Shown here one piece after another: positions 34,659-44,043 of a DNA stretch of 64,000 nt; positions within the stretch are counted from its first letter, which is position 1, and the number at the start of each line of letters is the position of its first letter. A model generated the notes under the pieces. It saw only the letters and a list, made by a program, of their open reading frames with translations, searched no databases and was not told the origin of the DNA. The translations under genes were made by a program, and so were the position numbers. This DNA comes from an uncultured Bacteroides sp. Lineage in GTDB: Bacteria; Bacteroidota; Bacteroidia; Bacteroidales; Bacteroidaceae. The stretch lies in NCBI GenBank assembly GCA_949285075.1, contig CASDXF010000001.1:1-64000 (forward strand), given 5' to 3'.

Positions 34659-35050
34659 CTTTAAATGAATCCGTAAGAGGTGCACAATTCGCTTTATTAG
34701 GTGTACAAATAGCCAGAATTCCCCTACCCTAAAAATATTTGAGGCGGCCCGCATTTTTTTGGACTACAAAAAAAAGCCTTTAATTTTTTATATTTTTAGA
34801 CCCCATCCGAGGGTATCCGCCCCTCCCGGAGCGCCAACGTCCCACCATCCGTCCACTTTTCCCTTACGTCCACCTCCACAAGTGTCACCGCGCGCCGCAT
34901 GCGGCTAAGCGTGGCAGGCCTATCCGAGGTCTACAATCTTGATTTGAGCAGACAGCGGTCATCCAAAGACAAACCGCACGCGTGAAGGCAAGCGAAAACA
35001 GAGTAATAACCACTGTTTATCAGCACATTAATCAAAAGAAAGAAAAGAGA

Positions 35051-35160
35051 GGAAAACAGGGATTGAGCCGTAGCGCTATTTCTCGCGACAGATAGGGCTG
35101 TCTGTCGCGACAGAAAGGGCTACGGCTCGCGAGAAACAGCCCTTTCCCTCAAGCCGGACG
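35051..35160. repeat. 22-bp tandem palindromic array, CTCGCGAG type (locus 4)
   Basis: Units at 35073, 35095 and 35117 with linkers GCGC, GGGC, GGGC and a closing GCCC; partial units flank it. The second unit carries the core GTCGCGAC, a paired change that keeps the palindrome. The third unit is inverted relative to the first (CGG-core-AAA versus TTT-core). It lies in the 954-bp gap between the PUL operon start and the 3' end of the barrel gene. Confidence 0.85.
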
Positions 35161-35326
35161 GCAGCGGCCCGTTTACGGCCTTCCGCAAGGCAGATTCTTC
35201 GGGACGGGAAGGAACGTTCGAATGGTACGGTACGCCCCGGACAAAAATCGCCGGGGAACGGGACGCTCATCACGAAAGGAAAGAAGGCACGACCGCTGTC
35301 CGGTTTCGCGACACGCCAGATAACGC

Positions 35327-35398
35327 AGACGCCCCTACACCGCATTCTTCTCGTCCGGACCGCAACACGGCCGGAATTATCGCGGTATAGAGGCGTCT
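35327..35398. repeat. 72-bp hairpin element, copy 2
   Basis: Terminal inverted repeats AGACGCCCCTACACCGC (35327-35343) and 35382-35398 match at 15 of 17 positions. The centre contains CGGCCGGAATTATCGCGG, shared with copy 1 at 6521. Length is the same 72 bp. Apart from this element and the 22-bp array, the stretch 34700-35448 shows nothing I can name. Confidence 0.65.
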
Positions 35399-35448
35399 GG
35401 ATACGCTATGCTTCAGTATGTCCCGCTTCTAAGGCGCTTTTCCTGCGC

Positions 35449-37101
35449 TTAGAACCGGAAGCTGAGCCCGCCTACAAAGTTAAGCCCTTCGACGGGGTAG
35501 CCCAAATAGTATTGATAGTCCTTGTTCAGCAGATTGTTGACACGGGCGTAGGCCGACACGCCCTTGAACAGGGTGTAGGCGGCCTCGGCGCGCAGATTGT
35601 TCACCGCCGAAAGCTTACCCACGCCGTCCACCTCCTCGCGGGAAGCGTAATCGTAGCCCACGCCGACGCTCAGTCCCTTCACCGGACGGAGGGACATGTC
35701 GCACTTCAGTTCAAACACCGGTTTCAGCAGCAGGGCGTAGTCCGTATCGGCGTCCCAGTGGTGATACTTGCCGTCTACGGCGAAGGAGAACACATCCTTA
35801 TAGGCGTAGCTGAAGGCTAACCCCGCGTAAAGGTCGCGCGAGTCGGTCATCGCAAGGTTGAGCAGCTGAAAGTCTTCCTGATAGAGGTCATCCTTCAGGT
35901 AGCGGTAGCCGCCGCGAAGATGAAACCATACGCCCGGATAGGGACTCGCCTTAAAGCCTAAAGCGGCGTTCAGCTGTTCGTAGGTGTCGCAGATGGGATT
36001 GACGGGCAACGCGTACGGACACAACTCCTCTAACCGGCGGAAGTCATTGAGCAGCTTTCCGCCCCCGGCCTCAACGTAAAGCGTATAGCTGTCGGCGAAG
36101 GTATAGCCCGCCGTAACGTCGGGAGCCGCCCGGAAGGTCTTTCCGCCCCCGAAAGAGAAGTCGACGCTGGCTCCCAAACGAAGGTTCCAGTTCTCGCCAA
36201 GAAACTCATAACGGGGATTCAAGGCGAGAGCGGTACGGTCTTCGTAGACAAGCGAACCGTTGTTCAAGGCAAAGTCCCTGTCGTAGAACAAGCTGCGCAT
36301 ATCCACTCCGATGCGGACGCGCTGAAAGTCGTTGATGTCGCCGCTTACCCAACCTTTCAGACGGGCCTGCCGCTCGCCCAAGCCGTCGTCGCTGAACTGG
36401 CAGTTATTGTGACGGCGGTCGTAGATTGTCGCTCCGGCCTCTACCTTAAAGCGCAAGGGATAATCTTCGGAAGTGGAGCCTACGCCCACCTTGAAATCTC
36501 CGGAGACGAACCGCTGCCGCTCCTCCACGGGCGGGAGCAGGTTAAAGTCGCTCATCCCGAAGCGGGCCCCGAGGTCGAAGTCGACTTTTCGGAAGCGGTG
36601 CGTGTAGTCCGCCCCGGCGTTCACCCGATAGTAGCGCGACTTCCACTCGCCTTCCCCGTCCGGCAAGTCCAGTTTGCCGTTCATTCCGTCTGCCTGAACG
36701 TGTAGGTTCAGCCTGTCCCTGTCCGAGATGCGGAACAGATAATTGCCCAATACGTCCAGATTACCGTAGTTTCCGTATCCGCCCCGCACATAACCGGGAG
36801 CGGCGTCCGGTTGGTTCTCCCTTACAAAGTAGGACTCCATCACTCCCGCCGGTATGGAAGAGGCGGGAAGCGGCGTGAGGGCGTACTCGGCCCGCCTCTT
36901 GACGACGGCCGGCTCTTCCACCTTCGGCAGCACGTTCACCTTCGAAGCGTCCATGATGTCGGGATTGTACTCCTGCTCGACGACCACGACACGGTTCATG
37001 ACTGTATCCTTAGCCTGAGTCGTCTGGGCCTGCAATGAGAACGGGGAGAGGGAAGACAACGTCACCCCTCCACATATAATATAATAAAGAGCTTGCTTCA
37101 T
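35449..37101 (-). CDS. Outer-membrane beta-barrel protein, TonB-receptor-like
   Basis: A 550-residue exported protein with a signal peptide (about 1-25), a short periplasmic stretch (DIMDASKVNVLPKVEEPAVV), then alternating amphipathic strands to a terminal Phe (GLSFRF), as in outer-membrane barrels. The C-terminal part (RVNNLLNKDYQYYLGYPVEG) resembles the last strands of TonB-dependent receptors, but the protein is far too short for a full receptor and no plug motif is visible. It follows the large TPR gene by 45 bp. Function unknown; the linked TPR protein suggests a complex across periplasm and outer membrane. Confidence 0.75.
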   Translation of the reverse strand: MKQALYYIICGGVTLSSLSPFSLQAQTTQAKDTVMNRVVVVEQEYNPDIMDASKVNVLPKVEEPAVVKRRAEYALTPLPASSIPAGVMESYFVRENQPDAAPGYVRGGYGNYGNLDVLGNYLFRISDRDRLNLHVQADGMNGKLDLPDGEGEWKSRYYRVNAGADYTHRFRKVDFDLGARFGMSDFNLLPPVEERQRFVSGDFKVGVGSTSEDYPLRFKVEAGATIYDRRHNNCQFSDDGLGERQARLKGWVSGDINDFQRVRIGVDMRSLFYDRDFALNNGSLVYEDRTALALNPRYEFLGENWNLRLGASVDFSFGGGKTFRAAPDVTAGYTFADSYTLYVEAGGGKLLNDFRRLEELCPYALPVNPICDTYEQLNAALGFKASPYPGVWFHLRGGYRYLKDDLYQEDFQLLNLAMTDSRDLYAGLAFSYAYKDVFSFAVDGKYHHWDADTDYALLLKPVFELKCDMSLRPVKGLSVGVGYDYASREEVDGVGKLSAVNNLRAEAAYTLFKGVSAYARVNNLLNKDYQYYLGYPVEGLNFVGGLSFRF

Positions 37102-37146
37102 AATTTGTTTCTTTTAAAGTTTCTGATTTTCCGGTCAGCGCATTCG

Positions 37147-40100
37147 TTATTCGCCCTCGACCTGTTTGCCTGCCTCGCCGCCCGCGGTCTTCTGGCCCGC
37201 GGCTTGCGCCTCATCGAGCTTCTTCAGCCTGACGTCTATCATCTCGTTAATGTTGGGGTCGTCCGGATAGTTCTGCCGCAGACTCAGCAAATATTGCCGG
37301 GCATCCAGATTCTTACCCAAAGCCACATACACGTCGGACAGAAGGATAAAGCTACGGGCTAGCCAATAGGCGTGCGGCGTGCTCTGCTCGATGTATCCTA
37401 ACAATTCCTTCTCGGCCGCGGCGTATTCCTTATGGTCGTATAGATACTGCGCCACCAGATACTTCGCCTCTGCTCCGTAGAGGTTACGGGTGTCCTTAGC
37501 CAACTCACGCAGGTCGGCCACCGCCTTCTGTCCCGCGTTCTGTCTCAAGTAGGCCTTAGCCCTGTAATAGAGCGCCTCGTTCTTCAGCTCCGGACTCAGC
37601 TTGGCCGCAGCCAACAGTTCCGTAGCCGCCTGAATGGTCTCCACGTCGTCCTTCAGCGTATAGGCGCAACGGAGGATGCCCGTCTCGGCCAGTTGACGGC
37701 GTTCCGCTCCGCTCGCCTTCTCCTTCAGCATCTTGTAGCTCGCCAACGCGTCAGCCAACTGTAACTTGTTGAACTGCACTTCGGCCCGCATCACTAACGC
37801 CTCTTCGGTGAAGGGGCTGTCGGGATACTTCAGCAACTCGCCGGAGTGAAGCAACACCGCATCGTAGTCCTTCCGCTCGTAGCCAATGACGCAAAGGTAG
37901 TAGCGGGCGTTCAGGCTGAAGGCTCCCTCGGGAAAAGTTTGCAGATACTTGTCAAGGCTAGCCTTAGCCTCCTCTGTCCGTCCCCGCATATAGATTTTCT
38001 CGGCGGCGATATAAGTCAGCGAGTCCTGCTCGCTCGCGTCAAAGCGGATGCTTCCTCCGGAGATGGAGTTGGCCAACGCCGCGAACTCGTCTACACGGTT
38101 CATGTCGACATAAATAGACTTCAAGTCGCGCATGGCGAGCCGGGCTTCTTCGCTACCCGGATACTTCTCGACCACCCGCTTATAGGCCTCTATCGCCTGA
38201 GCGTACTCCCCGCCCTGATAATAGAGCAATCCGACCTCGGCCTCCGCTTTCCGGCTAAGCGGGCTTTCGGGATACTTCTCCACCAATTCCTTGAAGGAGG
38301 CGATGGCCTGCGCATTGTTCTCCATCATCACGTAAGCCCTTCCTTTCTCGTAAAGCGCGTTTACCGCATAGGGAGAAGAGGGATATCTGCCCATCAGCCG
38401 ATTCAATAGCGTCACCTTGCCAGTATAGTCTTTCTGCAATCCCGACACGAGGGCCAACTGATAGAACGAGTAGTCGCCCGCGGCCGCGTCGGTTTGCTCG
38501 GCTTGCGCATAGTAACGCTTCGCCTCGTCAAACTCCCTCGCGTTCATGTGACAGTCTCCAATGCGGTTGTAAGCGTCGGCCAAAGCCGTGGGATTCTCGC
38601 CTTTCTCCCGTTGAACGAATTGTTGGAAGTGGTTCTTGGCCCGGGTGTAGTCTTTTTGATGGAAAGCGATGTAACCCAGATTGTAATAAGCTAACGAGTA
38701 CATCGCATTATCGCCCCGCGCCGTAAGCTGAAGGTAAGCCTTAAAATCCCGCTCGGCCTCGGTCATCCGGTTCAGGCGATAGTACGCCTCTCCGCACCAA
38801 TAGTAGGCCTCCGCTTTCGTTTGCGGGTTATACTGCCCAAGCTCAATGGAACGGTTCAGGTAGTCAATAGCCTTGCTGAAGTCGGCATTGGCGAAGGTCT
38901 GCGTTCCCAACTGAAACAATATCTTCTGCTTAGCTTCCAATATGCGGGGAGTGGGGCGTGAAATGCGGTCGATAGACTTCAGGGCCGCGTCGTAGCTACG
39001 GGTTGTCATGTAGACCTCTACCAGATAGCCGCTTACCTTCTCGATATAGGGCGACGTGGGGAACTCGTTAAGAAAACGTTCGAAAGCCGTCACCGACTCG
39101 CCAAAAGCAGAAAACGAGGTTTCGTGCAGGCAGAGGGCGTAGTTATAAGACGCCAGTTCCTTCACCCGCATGTCGGCATTGGAAGCCGCCGCCTGTTCGA
39201 AAGCCATGCGGGCTTTATTCTTCTCCGCCAATTGCAGGCAGGCAAGGCCAATGTGCAGGTTAGCGTTTTGTGTCAGCGCATCAGCGTTAGTAGTCACCCG
39301 CCCCAACGCTTCCGTTGCCTTCGAATAGACTCCAGTCTGATAATAGGAAAGCCCCAACATGTAAAGCGCATCACGCCGGGGAGCGTCCGTCGCCTTGATG
39401 TACCGCTCGAAAGCCTTCACCGCCTCCTGATACTTGCCGAAATGATAGTAAGCGTCACCCAAGACACGATACATTTCGGCAGAGTGTTCACCGTCCGGAT
39501 AAGCGGAAAGACAATTCTCCGCCACAATCTGCGCCTTGTCGTATTGCTTCTTCAACGTATAGATTTCCGCTATATAATAAGGTACAAGCCGTTTGTATTT
39601 CGGATGGTCTTGCAAGGGCAGGAAGTCCTTCAACGCCTCATCGTAACGTCGCTGCGTGTAACGTATGTAGGCCAGATGATAGGCGCAATCGGCGGCATAG
39701 GCGTCTCCGCTCGTGCGAAGCGCACCGAACCATGCGGCCGCTTCCTTCAGCTCGCCCGTCTCCAGATAACACACAGCCAACTGATAAGTGCGCTCGTCCC
39801 GTTCGTCATCGCCCAACAAGTCGAGGTTCGCACGTTGAAACAACGACAAGGCCTCGCCGTAAGCATCCTCATAATAGTAACATGAGGCAAGCATAGCGTA
39901 AAGGCGGTTGGCGTGAGGCGTATCGGGATAACGTCTAAGATAGTTCCGCAAGACGCTCACGCGGTCTTCTCTCTTCAACTCATAAGCGGAGCAGGCCAAC
40001 ATGTATTCTGCCTCCTGCTTGAGATCTGCTTCAGCTATAGGCTTTTGCTTAACAAAAGCCTCTAAAGCGGGCACTGCCGCCGCATAGTTCTTGCGTTGGA

Positions 40101-40224
40101 AAAGTTCTTTTCCCTCCCGGAACAAGCGGTCGGGAGAAGTGACTTTATCGCTCGTTTGAGCCAGTCCAATAACTGGCGTACAGCATAGGGCCGCACAAAT
40201 GAGTCTGCTTATTCCTTTCTTCAT
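37147..40224 (-). CDS. Large periplasmic tetratricopeptide-repeat protein
   Basis: A 1025-residue exported protein (signal peptide about 1-22, ending near LAQ) made almost wholly of TPR helices. Recognisable units of the A-x-x-x-Y/F-P-x-S-x-x-A kind recur through the chain (YRRYPDTPHANRLYAMLAS, YLQTFPEGAFSLNARYYL, EKYPGSEEARLAMRDL and others), more than fifteen repeats in all. The C-terminal 25 residues are Ala/Gly/Lys-rich. TPR scaffolds bind other proteins; a role with the following barrel protein is suggested by the 45-bp spacing. No enzymatic motif. Confidence 0.85.
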   Translation of the reverse strand: MKKGISRLICAALCCTPVIGLAQTSDKVTSPDRLFREGKELFQRKNYAAAVPALEAFVKQKPIAEADLKQEAEYMLACSAYELKREDRVSVLRNYLRRYPDTPHANRLYAMLASCYYYEDAYGEALSLFQRANLDLLGDDERDERTYQLAVCYLETGELKEAAAWFGALRTSGDAYAADCAYHLAYIRYTQRRYDEALKDFLPLQDHPKYKRLVPYYIAEIYTLKKQYDKAQIVAENCLSAYPDGEHSAEMYRVLGDAYYHFGKYQEAVKAFERYIKATDAPRRDALYMLGLSYYQTGVYSKATEALGRVTTNADALTQNANLHIGLACLQLAEKNKARMAFEQAAASNADMRVKELASYNYALCLHETSFSAFGESVTAFERFLNEFPTSPYIEKVSGYLVEVYMTTRSYDAALKSIDRISRPTPRILEAKQKILFQLGTQTFANADFSKAIDYLNRSIELGQYNPQTKAEAYYWCGEAYYRLNRMTEAERDFKAYLQLTARGDNAMYSLAYYNLGYIAFHQKDYTRAKNHFQQFVQREKGENPTALADAYNRIGDCHMNAREFDEAKRYYAQAEQTDAAAGDYSFYQLALVSGLQKDYTGKVTLLNRLMGRYPSSPYAVNALYEKGRAYVMMENNAQAIASFKELVEKYPESPLSRKAEAEVGLLYYQGGEYAQAIEAYKRVVEKYPGSEEARLAMRDLKSIYVDMNRVDEFAALANSISGGSIRFDASEQDSLTYIAAEKIYMRGRTEEAKASLDKYLQTFPEGAFSLNARYYLCVIGYERKDYDAVLLHSGELLKYPDSPFTEEALVMRAEVQFNKLQLADALASYKMLKEKASGAERRQLAETGILRCAYTLKDDVETIQAATELLAAAKLSPELKNEALYYRAKAYLRQNAGQKAVADLRELAKDTRNLYGAEAKYLVAQYLYDHKEYAAAEKELLGYIEQSTPHAYWLARSFILLSDVYVALGKNLDARQYLLSLRQNYPDDPNINEMIDVRLKKLDEAQAAGQKTAGGEAGKQVEGE

Positions 40225-40279
40225 TCTCTTGTGATTTTACGAGTTTTTGTTAGTTTGCAAGTTGTAGTTCATAAATATC

Positions 40280-40813
40280 TTAAGGCTGAACGGCGCACAT
40301 GGTCAAGAACCGCTTCAGCCCCTCACGGACGGAAGTTAAGCCAAAATCCTCCGGATGTACGTCAGACAGCGGAAGAAAAAAGGCATCAGCCACATCATCC
40401 ATTGCCGAAAAACGCTCCGCACTCTCCACGTCGCAACGGAAAAACATGTCTAACGTATGGACCGGAAAGCCGGAATAGACGTAAATATTAGGAAGTGAAA
40501 ACAGGTAAATAGCCCGCTTGACCTCTAACCCCGTTTCCTCACGCACCTCACGGGCCACTCCTTCTTCACCCGTCTCGTACATATCGACAAATCCTCCGGG
40601 AAGGTCTAGCGTTCCTTTAGCCGGTTCTTTCGCTCGGCGACACACCAGAAGCTCGTTCCGCTCGTTCAGGATAAACGCTACCGTGGCCGATGAAGGATTG
40701 AAGTAATAAACGAAGCCGCAGTCAGCGCATCGTTTAGATTTCCCGTTATGGACTTCAAAGCGAGAGGAACCGCACTCCGGGCAATACAGGAATTGAGACA
40801 AAGGGTGTTTCAT
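40280..40813 (-). CDS. Nudix hydrolase with N-terminal zinc ribbon
   Basis: A 177-residue cytoplasmic Nudix protein. Zinc-ribbon cysteines C11, C14, C29 and C32 precede the Nudix box G74-x5-E80-x7-REVREETGL (88-96), complete in all catalytic positions. It hydrolyses some nucleoside diphosphate derivative; the zinc ribbon is reminiscent of NADH pyrophosphatase-type enzymes, but substrate is not assignable. It starts the minus-strand transcript Nudix-TPR-barrel (55-bp gap to the TPR gene). A -7 box TACTTTTG lies about 40 bp upstream. Confidence 0.9.
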   Translation of the reverse strand: MKHPLSQFLYCPECGSSRFEVHNGKSKRCADCGFVYYFNPSSATVAFILNERNELLVCRRAKEPAKGTLDLPGGFVDMYETGEEGVAREVREETGLEVKRAIYLFSLPNIYVYSGFPVHTLDMFFRCDVESAERFSAMDDVADAFFLPLSDVHPEDFGLTSVREGLKRFLTMCAVQP

Positions 40814-40848
40814 AAAGACATGTACACTTATATAAGTAATCTATCGGA

Positions 40849-40856
40849 CAAAAGTA
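40849..40856 (-). promoter_or_regulatory. -7 promoter box for the Nudix-TPR-barrel operon
   Basis: Minus-strand TACTTTTG fits TAnnTTTG and leaves a leader of about 30 bases. No -33 TTTG seen. Confidence 0.4.
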
Positions 40857-40926
40857 ATCATTTATCCCTCGTCCTCTATGGCTATTCGCCCGAAAAGTTT
40901 TATTTTCGGCCCATAAATGTCCCATT

Positions 40927-41658
40927 ATGTCTCATCAAGGCATCATAATAAAGCGCTTTTCATTCATCAAAGAGTGGATAGGAGCGTTTCTCTCGCTCTT
41001 TTTCCCGCGATGCTGCCTCGTGTGCGGACGCCCCTTAGCGAACGGCGAGGAAGATATCTGCGCGGGATGCGACATCCGTATGCCCCGCACGAACTATCAC
41101 CTGCAAAAAGACAATCCCATAGAACGGCTGTTCTGGGGAAGAATCCCCATAGTCCGAGCCACTTCCTATTTTTTCTACCGAAAAGGAAGCGACTACCGGC
41201 TGATTCTGCATCGGCTGAAATACAGAGGCCAAAAAGAGATAGGCGAAAATATGGGAAGGCGCATGGCGGCTGAGCTTCTTCCCTACGGATTCTTCGAAGG
41301 CATAGACGTAATCGTCCCCGTACCGTTGCACGAGAAGAGGCAAAAGCGAAGGGGATATAACCAGAGCGAGCAAATAGCCCGGGGCATAGCCACCGTAACC
41401 GGAATCCCTGTGGAAACAAGGTGGATAGCCCGTCGAAAGGAAACCGAAACGCAGACCCGTAAGTCGGTCTTCGAGCGATGGGAGAACGTGGAGGGAGGCT
41501 TTGAGCTTCGCATCCCGACGGAATGCCTGCGAGGAAAGCACGCGCTTGTCGTGGATGACGTCTTGACTACCGGAGCCACCACCGCCGCCTGCGCCTCGAC
41601 ATTGACCGAGGCCGAGGGAATACAAATCAGCATACTCACACTGGCTGTAGCGGAGTAG
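40927..41658 (+). CDS. ComF-family phosphoribosyltransferase-like protein
   Basis: A 243-residue protein of the ComF/GntX family. An N-terminal zinc-binding module (C30-x2-C33 and C45-x2-C48) precedes a type I phosphoribosyltransferase fold with VDVIVPVPLH (about 103-112), the RGYNQSEQIARG element and the PRPP loop VVDDVLTTGATT (about 208-219). In naturally competent bacteria ComF helps DNA uptake, and in others its role is unsettled; I see no other competence gene here. The start at ATG 40927 keeps the conserved hydrophobic N-terminus. Convergent with the Gfo/Idh gene (24-bp gap). Confidence 0.9.
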   Translation: MSHQGIIIKRFSFIKEWIGAFLSLFFPRCCLVCGRPLANGEEDICAGCDIRMPRTNYHLQKDNPIERLFWGRIPIVRATSYFFYRKGSDYRLILHRLKYRGQKEIGENMGRRMAAELLPYGFFEGIDVIVPVPLHEKRQKRRGYNQSEQIARGIATVTGIPVETRWIARRKETETQTRKSVFERWENVEGGFELRIPTECLRGKHALVVDDVLTTGATTAACASTLTEAEGIQISILTLAVAE

Positions 41659-41682
41659 CGGACTCATCCAACCCCGGCCCCC

Positions 41683-42666
41683 CTATTCCGTTTCAAAAGG
41701 GTAACGCACTCCCCACTCCCTGCGCAGGTCGTCCATCTGCCGCATGATGCGGACGGTCTCCTCGTGCGGCATATAGGGGGACTCTAGCCACCCGTTTTCC
41801 AAAGCCTCTATGCAGGCGGACACCTCATACTCGTAGCCCGTTATCTGCCGCGGGGTCGGATACTCCGCCACGAGACGGTAGTCATTGTCAAATACCCTCG
41901 CTATCTGCGGATTGTTGATATTCTCCACGATAATGTGCCCCTTGTCGCCGGATATGCAGCCCAACCTGTCGGTACGGGCGTACATCGAACTGGCCAGTAC
42001 CGCTATCCGCTCGTCCGAGAAGCGGAGCGTCACGCTGTTCTGCGCGTCAACGCCGGTCTCCGTTTTCACGCAGGCCGAAGTCACGCCTTCAATCTCCGAG
42101 CCGAAGACCATCGCTGCGAAGTTCAGCGGATACACGCCGACATCCAACAGCGCGCCCCCGGCAAGCTCCGGCCTCATCAACCGCTCCACGTGACGTATGG
42201 GGTAGCCCAGATTGGCGGTCAGCAGATGCGGTTTCCCGATAGCGCCGTTCCGGACAAGCTCGGCCACCTGAAGCGACAGCGGCATATAGCGTGTCCATAT
42301 AGCCTCTGTGATGAACACTCCCCTCTCCCTCGCGAAGCGCAGCAGCTCCTCCGCTTGTCCGGCATTGGCGGTGAACGCCTTCTCGCACAACACGGGCTTG
42401 CCCCGCTCCACACACATACGGGCCTGCCCGTAGTGCATGGCGTGCGGAGTGGCGATGTAAATCAGGCCCACTTCCGGGTCGTCAGCCAACTCCTCGTACG
42501 AGCCATAGGCCCGCGCGAAGCCCCACTCCCGGGCGAAGGCCTCAGCCCTGCCCAAGTCACGCGAGGCGATGGCGTAACGCTCCACGCCCTCCATGCCGGC
42601 CAACGTAGCCGCCATCGCCCGGGCGATGCTTCCCGCCCCGATAATTCCTACCTTGTATGTTTTCAT
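41683..42666 (-). CDS. Gfo/Idh/MocA-family NAD(P)-dependent oxidoreductase
   Basis: A 327-residue oxidoreductase. The Rossmann motif GIIGAGSIA (7-15), the PHAMHYGQ element and the active-site lysine context LCEKAFTAN place it in the Gfo/Idh/MocA family, whose members oxidise or reduce hydroxyls of sugars, inositols or dihydrodiols. The C-terminal domain has GGALLDVGVYPLNFA, as in dihydrodiol-dehydrogenase-like members. No signal peptide, so cytoplasmic. It is 20 bp downstream of the DNA methyltransferase on the same strand and might be read through from it. Substrate unknown. Confidence 0.9.
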   Translation of the reverse strand: MKTYKVGIIGAGSIARAMAATLAGMEGVERYAIASRDLGRAEAFAREWGFARAYGSYEELADDPEVGLIYIATPHAMHYGQARMCVERGKPVLCEKAFTANAGQAEELLRFARERGVFITEAIWTRYMPLSLQVAELVRNGAIGKPHLLTANLGYPIRHVERLMRPELAGGALLDVGVYPLNFAAMVFGSEIEGVTSACVKTETGVDAQNSVTLRFSDERIAVLASSMYARTDRLGCISGDKGHIIVENINNPQIARVFDNDYRLVAEYPTPRQITGYEYEVSACIEALENGWLESPYMPHEETVRIMRQMDDLRREWGVRYPFETE

Positions 42667-42686
42667 CTTATCTCACATTTATTTCG

Positions 42687-43928
42687 TCATTTCTTTAAAA
42701 TCACAATGTATTCATTATTCATCGTATCCACCTTCGCTCCGCTAACGTTAGTCGGACTCGTTTTCGACGGCATTCTTTTATTGGGAATCTCGCGCACCAA
42801 CGTTACGATATGCCGTAACCCGCACCGCTCAAAGGTTTCCGCCGTAAAATAGTCCAACGGGATTTGGACTCCTTTCACATTGCGGTTTCCCACTACATAA
42901 CACACAGTACCGCCTTTTCTCACCGTGTCGGCTACATTACGGATAGAATTCCAATAGTCGTTAAGGAAAGAGACGACCTCGTAATATCTGGCCACGTCCA
43001 TATCGTGAATCTGATTCAGCTCCTTATCTATCGTTTCGATCAAAAACGCTTTCTGTCTACACTTTCGTCCTCCCATCAGCAGACTGTCCAGATTGCGGGC
43101 GTTCTCGAAAGAGAACCATTCATTGGCCCAACGCGAAAACTGCCCGTAAGCTACGGTCGTACGGCTATCGCCATAAGGGGGCGAAGTAACGACCATATCT
43201 ATACTCTCCTTCCTTACAAACTCCCGCGGGATAGCGACCGAGCTGTCGAAGCCGCCAATATGCACAGAGGCCTTGCTCGCCGCTCCTTCAAACTCCCGCA
43301 AGCCCTTGAGGTTCCGGTGAACCTTACTTTCAAATAACCCGAACGCATCGGGACGAAACTCCCGTACCTTATCTTCGGGCATCCGAAAGCGCTTGAACTC
43401 CCCGTTACGGGTAAACGAAACCTCCCGGACAACTTCCGACAAGGCAACGTTAAAAAAGTCCCGGTTATTGGCCGCGCAGCACTGCCTTATCAGGGTAGAC
43501 AGATATGTCAGCCTAATCAGGCTATCTTCCGAATACCAATACGTATAGTTGGAAATCCTATCGAAATTTCTGTCTTCCACCTCCTCATACGAAAAGAACG
43601 GCAGACGCAACTGAATCTCACTGAACTCGTCCTCCAATTCCTTCACGTCATAAAAAGTAGTCTTTACCTTCGCCATCAGTTGAGCCAAAGGGTTCAAGTC
43701 GGTTCCTACCGAATCCATATTGGCCAATGAAGCCTCCACCAACGAAGTGCCACTGCCCATATAGGGGTCAAAGAGCAAGTCACACTTCCCTTGCGGCCTA
43801 AATTCCTGAATGAGCGTCCGCGCCACCTGAGGAATCATCATGGCCGGATAGCTATGGAAACAATGGGTATATTCTTTCGTATTCGCTTCCCGAAAACTCC
43901 ACCTGTCATCAATCTCTCTTCTGTACAT
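42687..43928 (-). CDS. Type II DNA methyltransferase (TSPPY class, probable N4-cytosine)
   Basis: A 413-residue amino-methyltransferase protecting the sites of the neighbouring endonuclease. The SAM-binding motif DPYMGSGT is at 54-61 and the catalytic motif TSPPYGDSRTT at 248-258, with a long variable stretch between them that could hold target recognition. The S-P-P-Y form is typical of N4-methylcytosine enzymes, which is also the usual modification in MvaI/BcnI-type systems. It is transcribed divergently from the XRE-nuclease pair, 115 bp apart, with shared palindromic control sites between. No truncation seen. Confidence 0.9.
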   Translation of the reverse strand: MYRREIDDRWSFREANTKEYTHCFHSYPAMMIPQVARTLIQEFRPQGKCDLLFDPYMGSGTSLVEASLANMDSVGTDLNPLAQLMAKVKTTFYDVKELEDEFSEIQLRLPFFSYEEVEDRNFDRISNYTYWYSEDSLIRLTYLSTLIRQCCAANNRDFFNVALSEVVREVSFTRNGEFKRFRMPEDKVREFRPDAFGLFESKVHRNLKGLREFEGAASKASVHIGGFDSSVAIPREFVRKESIDMVVTSPPYGDSRTTVAYGQFSRWANEWFSFENARNLDSLLMGGRKCRQKAFLIETIDKELNQIHDMDVARYYEVVSFLNDYWNSIRNVADTVRKGGTVCYVVGNRNVKGVQIPLDYFTAETFERCGLRHIVTLVREIPNKRMPSKTSPTNVSGAKVDTMNNEYIVILKK

Positions 43929-43940
43929 TCGCTTCCCTTT

Positions 43941-44029
43941 TCTCTCAAATTGAAAGTAAAAGCAGGCATAATTCTCTCAATTTGAGAACACGCTTACCTA
44001 TAAAACATTCTACTTTTGCGCAAAAGTAG
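43941..44029. promoter_or_regulatory. Divergent promoter and operators of the restriction-modification system
   Basis: CTACTTTTGCGCAAAAGTAG (44010-44029) is a perfect 20-bp palindrome that holds a TACTTTTG -7 box on each strand: 44011-44018 for the XRE/nuclease genes and 44028-44021 for the methyltransferase. Two dyads lie on the methyltransferase side: TCTCAATTTGAGA (43975-43987, perfect arms) and the half-decayed TCTCAAATTGAAAG (43943-43956). They share CTCAA-w-TTGA and are likely binding sites of the XRE protein. Confidence 0.65.
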
Positions 44030-44043
44030 CAAATTTATTCATT

